From: Lentzea pudingi
GTDB taxonomy: Bacteria > Actinomycetota > Actinomycetes > Mycobacteriales > Pseudonocardiaceae
Assembly (NCBI RefSeq): GCF_014646255.1
Contig: NZ_BMNC01000002.1
Span: forward strand, 368,101-432,100
Direction: 5' to 3'
Length of the DNA: 64,000 nt
Positions 41,404 through 50,065 of this stretch are shown one piece after another. The notes beneath the pieces are model-generated. The model had not been told where the DNA came from and did not search any database. It saw nothing but the letters and a program-made list of their open reading frames with translations. The position numbers and the translations under genes were made by a program. Each line of letters opens with the position of its first letter. The stretch's first letter is position 1.

Positions 41404-42149
41404 GGCTGGCTCTCCACCGACCTGTCCAGCGCCTCTTTGGCCTTGCGGGCCATGTCCGCGATGTCCGCCCGCCGCTGCGCATCGGCCTCGTAGTCGGCAC
41501 GCCGGTCCCGCACCACCCGGGCCGGCATCCCGACCGCGATCTTGAAGTCCGGGATGTCCCCGCGCACGATGGCATGCGCGCCGAGCACGCACCCACGCCC
41601 GACGCGAGTCCCGCGCAGCACCGTCACCTTGGCGCCGAGCCAGCAGTCCGGCCCGATCCGCACCGGCGACTTCACGATGCCCTGGTCCTTGATGGGCAGC
41701 GTGATGTCCTCGACCTTGTGGTCGAAGTCGCAGATGTACACCCAGTCGGCGACCAGCGACGACGCGCCGATCTCGATGTCGAGGTAGCAGTTGACCGTGT
41801 TGTCCTTGCCGAACACGACCTTGTCGCCGATGCGCAGCGAACCCTCGTGGCAGCGGATGGCGTTGCCGTCGCCGATGTGCACCCAGCGGCCGATCTCGAG
41901 GCGGCCGAAGCCGGGGCGGGCCATCACCTCGACCCGCTTGCCGAAGAACACCATGCCGCGCAGCACGACGTGCGGGTTGAGCAGGCGGAACTTCAGCAGC
42001 CGCCAATACCGCACGAGGTACCAGGGGGTGTAGGCGCGGTGGCGGAGCACCCAGCGCAGGGAGGCCGTCGTGAGGAACCGCGCCTGCATCGGGTCACGGC
42101 GCGACCTGCGCCAGCGCGTCCAGACCGGTGCGCCCCACATGGAAGTCAT
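41400..42149 (-). CDS. Left-handed beta-helix (hexapeptide) acyltransferase, Rv3034c-like
   Basis: 249 residues. Repeats of the [LIV]-G-x4 type run from about 75 to 210 (FGRLEIGRWVHIGDGNAI, SLRIGDKVVFGKD, VRIGPDCWLGAKVTVLRGTRVGRGCVLGAH). A basic amphipathic N-terminus and a charged C-terminal helix flank it. Such enzymes move acetyl or longer acyl groups from CoA to sugars. Position beside GH57/GT4 matches Rv3034c by memory; acylation of methylglucose-type polysaccharide is inferred. ATG 42140 is an alternative start. Confidence 0.88.
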   Translation of the reverse strand: MTSMWGAPVWTRWRRSRRDPMQARFLTTASLRWVLRHRAYTPWYLVRYWRLLKFRLLNPHVVLRGMVFFGKRVEVMARPGFGRLEIGRWVHIGDGNAIRCHEGSLRIGDKVVFGKDNTVNCYLDIEIGASSLVADWVYICDFDHKVEDITLPIKDQGIVKSPVRIGPDCWLGAKVTVLRGTRVGRGCVLGAHAIVRGDIPDFKIAVGMPARVVRDRRADYEADAQRRADIADMARKAKEALDRSVESQP

Positions 42150-42250
42150 GGACGAAGACTTTAACTTCAGGCGGCCGGCACGCCCGAGTCCCGGCGTGCG
42201 TTGGGCGGTGCGGGACGTTGCCGAGGTCGGCGCTGAGGCACCCTAGGGGC

Positions 42251-43105
42251 ATGGCGACTCCTCTCATCATCGACACCGACCCCGGCGTCGACGACGCGTT
42301 CGCGATCGCGCTCGCTGCCCGCAGTCCCGAGGTCGAGCTCGTGGGGCTGACCACGGTGTTCGGCAACGTCGGGCTCGAGCTCACGACGGCCAACGCGTTG
42401 CGGCTGCTCGCTCACCTCGGGCGCACCGACGTGCCGGTGGTCAAGGGGTCGCAGGGGCCCGGTGGCGCCGCGGACGTGCACGGCGCGGACGGGCTCGGCG
42501 GGCAGGCGCTCTCGTTGCCGGAGAACCCCGAGGGGATCAAAAGCGAGGACCCGATCCGGTTCTTCGCGGACAACCTCACGCCGGACACCGTCGTCGCGGC
42601 GATCGGGCCGCTCACCAACATCGCCGACGCGCTGGACGCCGGCATCGAGTTCCCCCGGCTGATCGTCATGGGTGGCGGGCTCGGCATCGGCAACATGACG
42701 GTCCGGGCCGAGTTCAACTTCTGGGCCGACGCCAAGGCCGCGCGCACGGTGATCCGCAAGGGCAACCCGATCATCGTGCCGCTCAACCTGACGCAGCGGT
42801 GCATCGCGGACACCGAGTTCCTCGCGAACGTCGACCCGGTGCTCAGCAACCTCACCGGCACCTATCGGGAGTACCTCGCGCGGCACTCCGAGCAGAACAT
42901 GTCCGGGCGTGAGGAGGGCATCCTCGTCCACGACGCCGTCGCGGTGGCCGAGGCGATCGTTCCCGGCTCGCTCGACCTCAGGACGCACGGCCTCGACATC
43001 GACGACGAGGGTGCGCTCGTCGAGGGAAAGCACCAGGTAGAGGTCGCGGAAGACTGCGATTGGCCCGCGCTGAGGGCCTTCATGGAGCAGCGCTTGTCCG
43101 TTTGA
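42251..43105 (+). CDS. Inosine-uridine-preferring nucleoside hydrolase family
   Basis: 284 residues from ATG 42251. The IU-NH signature IDTDPGVDDAFA (Asp8, 10, 14, 15) binds calcium and the ribose. VMGGGLGIGN and EFNFWADAKAA supply the rest of the active site. It hydrolyses the N-glycosidic bond of nucleosides for salvage. No purine or pyrimidine transport genes are adjacent; it appears monocistronic. Confidence 0.94.
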   Translation: MATPLIIDTDPGVDDAFAIALAARSPEVELVGLTTVFGNVGLELTTANALRLLAHLGRTDVPVVKGSQGPGGAADVHGADGLGGQALSLPENPEGIKSEDPIRFFADNLTPDTVVAAIGPLTNIADALDAGIEFPRLIVMGGGLGIGNMTVRAEFNFWADAKAARTVIRKGNPIIVPLNLTQRCIADTEFLANVDPVLSNLTGTYREYLARHSEQNMSGREEGILVHDAVAVAEAIVPGSLDLRTHGLDIDDEGALVEGKHQVEVAEDCDWPALRAFMEQRLSV

Positions 43106-43163
43106 CGACAACTTCGTGTCGCTCTCTGGGGTTGCGCGGGCACGGTAAGTAGGGTCCGCGACC

Positions 43164-46100
43164 ATGCAGCGAAGAGTCCTCACGACAGCTGCGGTGGCGG
43201 CGGCCATGACGTTCGGAGTAGTGGTCCCTGCCTCCGCTCAGCCCCAGATCCAGGTGGTGCCCGATCCGGCGGCCCACGTGAACCCGTTCATCGGCACGAC
43301 CAACCTCGGGAACACCTTTCCCGGCGCGGTCGTGCCGTTCGGCATGTTCTCCTTCAGCCCGGAGGCCAGTCGCGGCAACACCCTGCGCGCCGCGGCTCCC
43401 GGCGGTTACCGGTACGACGCCACGAAGATCCGCGGCTTCAGCCTCACCCACATGTCGGGCACGGGCTGCGCGGGCGGCAGCGGTGACATCCCGATCTTCC
43501 CGCACGTCGGGACCGTCACGACCAGCCCGACGACGGACGCGACCGACGCCGTCTACGCCAGCGACTTCGCGCACGCGGACGAGGTGGCCAAGCCCGGCCG
43601 CTACGACGTGACGCTCAAGTCCGGCGCCAAGGCCGAGCTGTCCGCCACCGAACGCACCGGTGCGGCGCGGTTCAGCTTCCCCGCCGACAAGCCGGCGACG
43701 GTGCTGATCAACACCTCCAAGTCGCAGGTCGGCAGCAGTGACGCGCAGACCGTGGTCGACAAGGACAAGCGGACCATCACCGGCTCCGTGACCAGCGGGA
43801 ACTTCTGCGGCTACATCAACCAGGCCGGCCGCCGCAGCTACTACACGCTGCACTTCGTGGCGGAGTTCGACCAGGACTTCACTGACGTCGGCACGTACCA
43901 GGACAACGTTGTCACGCCCGGAAGCACGTCCTCGAAGGGCGGCACGACCTACGGGACGAACGGCTGGCCGGTGCTCGGCAAGGGTTCCGGCGCCTACCTC
44001 GGGTTCGCGCCCGGCAGCCAGGTCGGTGTGAAGGTCGGCATCTCCTACGTCAGCCTGGAGAACGCCAAGCAGAACCTCGCGGCCGAGAACAAGGGCCAGT
44101 CCATCGAGGACATGAGGGACAACGCGTACATCGCGTGGCAGAAGCAGCTCAAGCGCATCGAGGTCGGCGGCGGCTCCGATGACGAGCGGACCAAGTTCTA
44201 CACCGCGCTGTACCACTCGCTGTTGCACCCCAACCTGTACAGCGACGTCAACGGCGAGTACGCCGGGTTCGACGGCAAGACCCACAAGATCGACAAACGC
44301 CGGCAGAAGGCCCAGTACGGCACGTTCTCCGGCTGGGACATCTACCGCTCGCAGCTGCAGCTGCTCACCATGCTCGAACCGCAGATCGGCTCGGACATCG
44401 CGCAGTCGCTGCTCAACCAGGCCGAGCAGAACAACGGCGTGTGGGACCGCTGGACGCACAACGGCGGCGGCACCCACGTCATGAACGGTGACCCGGCGCC
44501 GATCGCGCTCGCGGCGATCTCAGCGTTCGGCGGCGACAAGTACGACCTCAAGTCGTCCCTGAAGTCCTTGGTCAAGGCCGCGACCGTGCCCACGGCGCTG
44601 GACCTGAGCAAGGAAGGCTGGGCCGTCATGTCGGTCGGGCAGCGGCCGTCGCTCGACAAGTACCTGCGGCACAAGTACATGCCGGCCGTGTCGAACGCCT
44701 GGGGTGGCGCGGCGGAGACGCTGGAGATCTCCGCCGCCGACTTCGCGATCAGCCAGCTCGCCGAACGCGCCGGCGAGAAGAAGACCGCGAAGACGTTCGC
44801 CGAACGCGCGCAGTGGTGGCAGAACAACTTCGACCCGGTCGCCGACAGCACCGGCGGCTACATCCGCAACCGCAACGCCGACGGCACGTGGGTCAAGGAC
44901 TTCACGCCCGACACCGGCAACGGGTTCGTCGAGGGCAGCAGCGCCCAGTACACGTGGATGGTCACGCACAACGTCGCCGGGCTCGTCGACTCGCTGGGCG
45001 GCCGTGAGCGCGCCAACAAGCGGCTGGACGACTTCTTCCACAACGCCGACGGCACCTGGGCGTTGACGGGACGCGGTGGCGCGAAGTCCGAACTGGACAA
45101 CGAGCCGTCGGTGAACGTGCCGTGGCTCTACAACTACACCGGCCAGCCCGCCAAGGCGCAGGAGACGCTGCGCGAGACCGTCAACACGCTGTGGAAGAAC
45201 GCTCCCGGCGGCATCCCCGGCAACGACGACCTCGGCGCCATGTCGTCGTGGTTCGTGTTCACCAGCATGGGCATCTACCCGCAGGTGCCGTCGCGCGCCG
45301 AGCTGGTGCTGAGCAGCCCGCTGTTCACGTCGGTGAAGATCAACCGCGGTGGCGGCAAGGACATCACGATCAACGCTCCGCAGGCGAACACCGCCACGAA
45401 GTACGTGCAGTCGTTGAAGGTCAACGGCAGGGCGACCTCCAAGACCTGGCTGCCCGAGTCGTTCGTGGAACGCGGCGGCAAGCTCGACTTCGTGCTGGGC
45501 AAGGCCCCTTCCGCCTGGGGCACGGGCGCGAACGACGCCCCGCCGTCGTTCCGCGACGGCGAGAAGCCGATCAAGCACGACCAGCCGTACTTCCTGACGG
45601 TCGAACCGCGCCAGCTCGTGGTGGAACCCGGCAGGTCGGTCACGGCGAAGGTCAACTCGGTCAAGCTGTACGACGGTGACCCGAAGGCGACCTACACGAT
45701 CACCGGACCGGAGGCGCTGACCTTCACGCCCACCACCGGTGCCGTGCCTTCGGAGTTCACGGTCACGGCCAAGCCCGATACGCCACAAGGCTTCTACGAC
45801 ATCACCGTGACGGTGAACGTCGAGGGAGCGTCGAAACCGGTCGTGCTGCCGCAGATCGTGAAGGTCGCGCCGGCGGGCAGCCTGCTCGCCGCCGTGAACA
45901 ACGTCGGTGCCTCGGCCGACGCCACCGGCGAGGGCGACTTCGACGGCGGCGGCTACAGCTACTCGCGGGAAGCGCTGGCCACGGCCGGTCTCCCGCCGGG
46001 CGGCACGGCCACCGTCGACGGCCTCACGTTCACCTGGCCGTCGTCGCCTCCCGGCCGGCCCGACAACGCGACCGCAGCCAAGCAAACCCTTGCCCTGTCC

Positions 46101-46424
46101 GGGACCAAGCTCTCCTTCATCGGCTCCGCGGCCAACGGGGCACGGACGAGGGCGGCCACGGTGACGTTCACGGACGGCACCACGGCGTTGGTGGACATCG
46201 GTTTCAGCGACTGGACGCTGGGCGGCGGCGGGGCGGCACCGAGCTTCGGCAACGTGGTCGTCGCGAACACGCCGTACCGCAACCAGTCGGGCGGCGGCAA
46301 CGAGAAGGTCGCCACGCACATCTTCGCGACGAAGACGTACGTGGCTCCGGAGGGCAAGACGCTGGCGAGCGTCGTGCTCCCGGACGACGTCAACATGCAC
46401 GTCTTCGCCGTGGCACTCGGGTAG
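43164..46424 (+). CDS. Secreted GH92 alpha-1,2-mannosidase-type enzyme
   Basis: 1086 residues, signal peptide about 1-26 (ending ASA). GH92 domain about 38-770: HVNPFIGTTNLGNTFPGAVVPFGMFSFSP at the front, HMSGTGC in the middle, and GIPGNDDLGAMSSWFVFTSM with the catalytic Glu/Asp region near the end; the enzyme uses calcium and inverts. Then an Ig-like segment (about 815-900) and a C-terminal beta-sandwich (about 905-1086) like NPCBM/GH-associated domains. It should trim alpha-mannan or yeast and fungal N-glycans. Followed by a terminator. Confidence 0.93.
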   Translation: MQRRVLTTAAVAAAMTFGVVVPASAQPQIQVVPDPAAHVNPFIGTTNLGNTFPGAVVPFGMFSFSPEASRGNTLRAAAPGGYRYDATKIRGFSLTHMSGTGCAGGSGDIPIFPHVGTVTTSPTTDATDAVYASDFAHADEVAKPGRYDVTLKSGAKAELSATERTGAARFSFPADKPATVLINTSKSQVGSSDAQTVVDKDKRTITGSVTSGNFCGYINQAGRRSYYTLHFVAEFDQDFTDVGTYQDNVVTPGSTSSKGGTTYGTNGWPVLGKGSGAYLGFAPGSQVGVKVGISYVSLENAKQNLAAENKGQSIEDMRDNAYIAWQKQLKRIEVGGGSDDERTKFYTALYHSLLHPNLYSDVNGEYAGFDGKTHKIDKRRQKAQYGTFSGWDIYRSQLQLLTMLEPQIGSDIAQSLLNQAEQNNGVWDRWTHNGGGTHVMNGDPAPIALAAISAFGGDKYDLKSSLKSLVKAATVPTALDLSKEGWAVMSVGQRPSLDKYLRHKYMPAVSNAWGGAAETLEISAADFAISQLAERAGEKKTAKTFAERAQWWQNNFDPVADSTGGYIRNRNADGTWVKDFTPDTGNGFVEGSSAQYTWMVTHNVAGLVDSLGGRERANKRLDDFFHNADGTWALTGRGGAKSELDNEPSVNVPWLYNYTGQPAKAQETLRETVNTLWKNAPGGIPGNDDLGAMSSWFVFTSMGIYPQVPSRAELVLSSPLFTSVKINRGGGKDITINAPQANTATKYVQSLKVNGRATSKTWLPESFVERGGKLDFVLGKAPSAWGTGANDAPPSFRDGEKPIKHDQPYFLTVEPRQLVVEPGRSVTAKVNSVKLYDGDPKATYTITGPEALTFTPTTGAVPSEFTVTAKPDTPQGFYDITVTVNVEGASKPVVLPQIVKVAPAGSLLAAVNNVGASADATGEGDFDGGGYSYSREALATAGLPPGGTATVDGLTFTWPSSPPGRPDNATAAKQTLALSGTKLSFIGSAANGARTRAATVTFTDGTTALVDIGFSDWTLGGGGAAPSFGNVVVANTPYRNQSGGGNEKVATHIFATKTYVAPEGKTLASVVLPDDVNMHVFAVALG

Positions 46425-46436
46425 TTCTCGTCCGGG

Positions 46437-46463
46437 GCGGCTCCGTTCTGCCAACGGAGCCGC
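46437..46463 (+). terminator. Hairpin terminator after GH92
   Basis: GCGGCTCCGTT and AACGGAGCCGC pair as an 11-bp perfect stem with a 5-nt loop, 13 bp past the GH92 stop. Confidence 0.78.
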
Positions 46464-46486
46464 TCCCGCGCGGGGATGATCCGGGA

Positions 46487-48310
46487 GTGACCGACATCGA
46501 GCAGCGGCTCATCACTGCGGCCCGCAACGGCGAGTGGCTGATGTGCGACGAGCCCGACACCGTGGTGCGCGCCGGGCTGATCAGGGAGCTGCTGCTCGGC
46601 CGTCACGGGGAACTGGACCCGCGCGGGGTGCGGCTGGGCGGCGCAAGGATCGACGGCCACCTGAACCTCGTCCGCGTCAAGGCCGCGGCAGGCCTCACCT
46701 TCAGCGACTGCGTGTTCGGCGAACCGATCGAGGCGCGCTCCGCGAGCTTGCCGCACCTGGCCTTCCACGGCGGTCGCGGCGCCGGGATCATGGCGGACGG
46801 TCTCCAGGTCGACGGCAGCCTGTTCCTCCGCAGGGGCACCCGGTTCTCGGGAGACGAGGCACGAGGCACGATCCGGCTGCTCGGTGCCCAGGTCGCGGGC
46901 GACCTCGACCTCGAAGGCGCGCACATCACGAACACCGCGGGCCCTGCGTTCAACGCGGCCGGCATCACGGTCGGCGGTCAGGTCCTGCTGCGGGACGGCA
47001 TCCGGATCACCGGGAGCGGCGACGACGGAGCGCTCAACCTCGTCGGTGCCCATCTGGCCTCGAACTTCGACATGACGAAGACCGAGATCGGCAACGCCAC
47101 CGGCCCGGCCCTGCTCATGGCCAACGCCGCAGTCGGCGGTTTCCTGTCCCTCGCGGACGGCAACCGCCTGTCCGGACACGGCTCCAACGGCACCCTGTGC
47201 CTCTCCAGCGCCCACATCTCCGGTCATGCCGAACTGACCGACACGAAGATCACCAACGCCGCCGGGAGCGCCCTGTTCGCCCACGGGGTCGAGGTCGGCG
47301 GAAACCTGTTGCTGCGCAAAGGGCTCTCCATCACCGGGCACGGCGAGAACGGCGCGCTCGAACTGTTCAACGCCACCATCGGGAACGTCCTCGAAACCGA
47401 CGGCGCGGAGATCACGAACACCGCCGGTCCCGCGTTCAGCGCGAACCGCGCTCGCATCGGCGGCGCCCTGGCCCTGCTCGGCACGACCCGGCTCTCGTCC
47501 CGGGAGAAGGGCCCCGCGCTGAGCCTGACCGGAGCGCACGTCGCCGACAGGTTCGGCGGCGCGGACACGGTCGAGCTGAAGGTGCCGGAGCCGAACTCCT
47601 TGCTGGACCTGCGGAACATGGTGGTCGGCGTGGCGGTGAGGTTGCCGTCGGCGGTGTGCCCCGACCTCGGGCGCGGCACCACCTGCGGGCACAAAGCACT
47701 CGTGCGTCTGGACAACTTCACGTACGGGCACCTAGCGACGGGGTGGGACTGGGAGCGGTGGCTGCACGTGATCCGCTGCCACACCCCCGCGTACCACGCG
47801 TCCGCCTACCAACGGCTGGCCGCGGTCGAGCGTGCCGCCGGCCACGACGGCACCGTGCGCCGGATCCTCATGGCACAGCAGACCGATCTGCGGCGACGGA
47901 GTCCGCAGTCGTTGGGCGGCCCGATGACGCGGTGGTTCCACCGGATGTGGGGCGCGCTGGCCGGCTACGGCTACCGGGCGCGACGGACGGCGGCGGCGTT
48001 GCTGCTGGTCCTGGTCGCCGCCGGGGCGATCGGCTGGTGGGCCGGGCAGGTCCCGACCCGGCCCGGCCACTTGGCGGCCGAACGGGTCGCGACCGGGGCT
48101 CCCTGTTCCACGGTGGAGCTGGTCGGGCTCGGGCTCGATCGCGGGCTGCCGCTGGCCATGACCGGGATGCGGGCCCGCTGCGACCTGGACACGGCCTCGC
48201 GCAAGGGACAGGCGTTCACCGCGGCGATCTGGCTGGTGCAGCTCGCGGTGTGGGGGCTCGCGACGCTGGCGCTCGCCGGGTACACGAACCTGGTGCGCAA
48301 GCCGGGCTGA
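46487..48310 (+). CDS. Repeat-helix protein with C-terminal membrane hairpin
   Basis: 607 residues from GTG 46487. Residues about 127-342 are four near-perfect 54-residue repeats with ITNTAGPAF, VGG..LLRDG.RITG and GALNL.GAHL, plus a weaker copy before them. The short beta-strand spacing suggests a right-handed beta-helix like pentapeptide or bactofilin-type solenoids. Two membrane helices at about 503-525 and 580-603 anchor it. Similar streptomycete proteins are sometimes labelled oxidoreductase without support; no cofactor motif is visible here. Confidence 0.75.
   Translation: MTDIEQRLITAARNGEWLMCDEPDTVVRAGLIRELLLGRHGELDPRGVRLGGARIDGHLNLVRVKAAAGLTFSDCVFGEPIEARSASLPHLAFHGGRGAGIMADGLQVDGSLFLRRGTRFSGDEARGTIRLLGAQVAGDLDLEGAHITNTAGPAFNAAGITVGGQVLLRDGIRITGSGDDGALNLVGAHLASNFDMTKTEIGNATGPALLMANAAVGGFLSLADGNRLSGHGSNGTLCLSSAHISGHAELTDTKITNAAGSALFAHGVEVGGNLLLRKGLSITGHGENGALELFNATIGNVLETDGAEITNTAGPAFSANRARIGGALALLGTTRLSSREKGPALSLTGAHVADRFGGADTVELKVPEPNSLLDLRNMVVGVAVRLPSAVCPDLGRGTTCGHKALVRLDNFTYGHLATGWDWERWLHVIRCHTPAYHASAYQRLAAVERAAGHDGTVRRILMAQQTDLRRRSPQSLGGPMTRWFHRMWGALAGYGYRARRTAAALLLVLVAAGAIGWWAGQVPTRPGHLAAERVATGAPCSTVELVGLGLDRGLPLAMTGMRARCDLDTASRKGQAFTAAIWLVQLAVWGLATLALAGYTNLVRKPG
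46865..47512 (+). repeat. Four 162-bp coding repeats
   Basis: Each unit encodes 54 residues (the fourth is one residue short at its end). The copies are obvious in protein but diverged in DNA, so the duplication is not recent. Confidence 0.82.
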
Positions 48311-48334
48311 AGTCGCGACCCATAGGGTTGTGAG

Positions 48335-49060
48335 GTGTTCACGGTTTCCGAACGCGACCAGTTGCGCCGCGACCTCGTCAACGCCGCCGACGTCGACCCC
48401 CGCGTGGTCGGGGCCGCGCTGACCGGGTCGGCCGCGGTGGGCAGGGAAGATCGCTGGTCCGACATCGACTTCGCGTTGTCGGTCGAGCGGGACGTCGACG
48501 CGGTGGTGGTCGACTGGACGGCGTTGATGTACGCGTGCGGGGCGGTCGGGCATCTCGACGTGCGGCACGGGACGACGCTGTTCCGGGTGTTCTTGATGCG
48601 GTCGACGTTGCAGGTGGACATCGCGTTCTGGCCGTCGGAGGAGTTCGGGGCGACCGGGCCGACGTTCAAGCTGCTGTTCGGAGAGGTCAACGAGCTGCCG
48701 CAGTCGCAGCAGCCCGACCGCGAGCACCTCGTCGGGCTTGCCTGGCTGTACGCCTTGCACGCGCGGTCGTCCCTCGCGCGGGGGCGTGGCTGGCAGGCCA
48801 TCCACATGATCAACGGGATGCGCGACCACGTGATGTCGTTGTGGTGCCTGCGCGAGGGCGTGAACGCGGTGCAGGGGCGGGGTCTGGACGACCTGCGGGA
48901 CGCCGGGGCGTTCGCCGGGACGCTCGTGTCGTCGACGCATCCCGACGAGCTGGCGCGGGCGTTCCACGTGCTGACCGAGTTGCTGCTCGGGGAGATCAGT
49001 GAGCCTGAGCTGCGTGAGGCCGTGCGGGCGCTGTCTCCCGGAGCAGCAGCGCGGCCGTGA
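48335..49060 (+). CDS. Nucleotidyltransferase-fold protein
   Basis: 241 residues. The pol-beta NTase motif GSAAVGREDRWSDIDFAL (about 31-48) gives G-S then D-x-D metal ligands, and a third Asp is in LQVDIAFW. The helical C-terminal half (ARSSLARGRGWQAIHMINGMRDHVM) is like KNTase-C/MNT-HEPN partners. Adenylylation of a small molecule (aminoglycoside-type) or of a protein are both possible; no HEPN gene sits beside it. Convergent overlap of 65 bp with the DUF4267 gene. Confidence 0.83.
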   Translation: MFTVSERDQLRRDLVNAADVDPRVVGAALTGSAAVGREDRWSDIDFALSVERDVDAVVVDWTALMYACGAVGHLDVRHGTTLFRVFLMRSTLQVDIAFWPSEEFGATGPTFKLLFGEVNELPQSQQPDREHLVGLAWLYALHARSSLARGRGWQAIHMINGMRDHVMSLWCLREGVNAVQGRGLDDLRDAGAFAGTLVSSTHPDELARAFHVLTELLLGEISEPELREAVRALSPGAAARP

Positions 49061-49385
49061 TCAGGACGAGCACGGCTGCCGAGCCGTGCACGGCCAGGGC
49101 GTAGCCCACTGTGCCGCCGTGCGTCATCACGGCGATGCAGTCGCCGATCGGGATGATCGAGTCGGCCAGGACCACCCAGCCCAGGGCTCGGCGCTGGCCC
49201 ATGAGCAGCAGGATCAGGGCAGTCAAGGCGTACGCGATGTCTCGCACGCCCTTCACCACGTAGTAGCCGGTCGGGTCGGCGATGCCGAAGCCCGCCGCCG
49301 CGCCGTCGCCGTTGAGCAGGTAGCTCAGGCCGAAGTAGAAGCCCGCCAGCACGACGAGCCACCCCATGATCGTGGTCAAACGCAT
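48996..49385 (-). CDS. DUF4267-type small membrane protein
   Basis: 129 residues, ATG 49385 behind GGAGG. Four hydrophobic helices; the pattern GFYFGLSYLLNGDGAAAGFGI, then KGVRDIAYALTALILLL, then LADSIIPIGDCIAV fits DUF4267. Divergent from a TetR gene with two palindromes between them, so it is the likely regulated target. Function unknown. Confidence 0.83.
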   Translation of the reverse strand: MRLTTIMGWLVVLAGFYFGLSYLLNGDGAAAGFGIADPTGYYVVKGVRDIAYALTALILLLMGQRRALGWVVLADSIIPIGDCIAVMTHGGTVGYALAVHGSAAVLVLITAALLLRETAPARPHAAQAH

Positions 49386-49403
49386 TGCATCCTCCGGAAG
49401 GAT

Positions 49404-49416
49404 CTAGCACTGCTAG
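49404..49416. promoter_or_regulatory. TetR operator A (CTAGCA-TGCTAG)
   Basis: CTAGCACTGCTAG is a 6-1-6 perfect palindrome 19 bp before the DUF4267 start, near its ribosome site. It shares both arms with operator B, 51 bp away centre to centre. Confidence 0.75.
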
Positions 49417-49453
49417 CGACTAGAGCGACGCTAACACTACGAGCGCTCGAATG

Positions 49454-49468
49454 TCTAGCAGTGCTAGA
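49454..49468. promoter_or_regulatory. TetR operator B, 15-bp perfect palindrome
   Basis: TCTAGCAGTGCTAGA is perfectly self-complementary about a central G and lies 9 bp before the tetR GTG. The pair of sites explains coordinated control of tetR and DUF4267, and supports the later tetR start. Confidence 0.8.
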
Positions 49469-49477
49469 TTCTTTGGC

Positions 49478-50065
49478 GTGACCATCCAGAACCGGCGTGA
49501 GCGCGAGCGGGCCGAACGCCATCAGCTGATCATCGACGCCGCTCGGGAGCTGGCCGAGGCGGAGGGCTGGGACGCGGTCACCACGCGCAGGCTCGCCGAG
49601 AAGGTCGAGTACAGCCAGCCGGTGCTCTACAGCCACTTCAAGGGCAAGGACGCGATCGTGCGCGCGGTCGCGGTCCAGGGCAGCGGCGAACTGGCGCGGC
49701 TGCTGCGGAAAGCCCGCCCCTCGCGTGGGGAGTCACGGCTGAGGGCGGCAGCGGAGGCGTATCTCAAGTTCGCGAGAGAGAGGCCTGCGCTCTACGACGC
49801 GATGTTCGTGCAGCAGGTCGACCTGCCGTGGGGCACGAGCGAGGTGCCGCAGGAACTGCTCGACGCGTTCGGGGAGCTGGTCGCCGCGGTCGAACCCGTC
49901 CACGGCGAACGGGACCTGGACGCGCTGACCGAGGTGTTCTGGAGCTCGCTGCACGGCATCGCGACGCTCGTGCAGGGCGGAAGGCTGCGGCCGGAACTCG
50001 ACGACCTGCGCCTCGACCTGCTGCTAGGTGCGCTCAGCCTCACACAGGACGAAGACCGGCCTTGA
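49478..50065 (+). CDS. TetR family transcriptional regulator
   Basis: 195 residues from GTG 49478; an earlier ATG at 49451 would put operator B inside the gene and is rejected. HTH: DAARELAEAEGWDAVTTRRLAEKVEYSQPVLYSHFKGKDAIV. The C-terminal domain (RPALYDAMFVQQVDLPWG) is of the WHG/TetR_C type. Probable repressor of itself and the divergent DUF4267 gene. Its 3' end overlaps the THUMP-like gene by 42 bp, tail to tail. Confidence 0.92.
   Translation: MTIQNRRERERAERHQLIIDAARELAEAEGWDAVTTRRLAEKVEYSQPVLYSHFKGKDAIVRAVAVQGSGELARLLRKARPSRGESRLRAAAEAYLKFARERPALYDAMFVQQVDLPWGTSEVPQELLDAFGELVAAVEPVHGERDLDALTEVFWSSLHGIATLVQGGRLRPELDDLRLDLLLGALSLTQDEDRP

Noticed and set aside
43164..46424. GH92 gene as part of the alpha-glucan pathway
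   Set aside because: GH92 enzymes act on alpha-mannosides outside the cell; the signal peptide and own terminator argue for an independent secreted enzyme.
48335..49385. Nucleotidyltransferase plus neighbour as a MNT/HEPN toxin-antitoxin pair
   Set aside because: The neighbour is a DUF4267 membrane protein on the opposite strand with its own TetR control; no HEPN motif is present.
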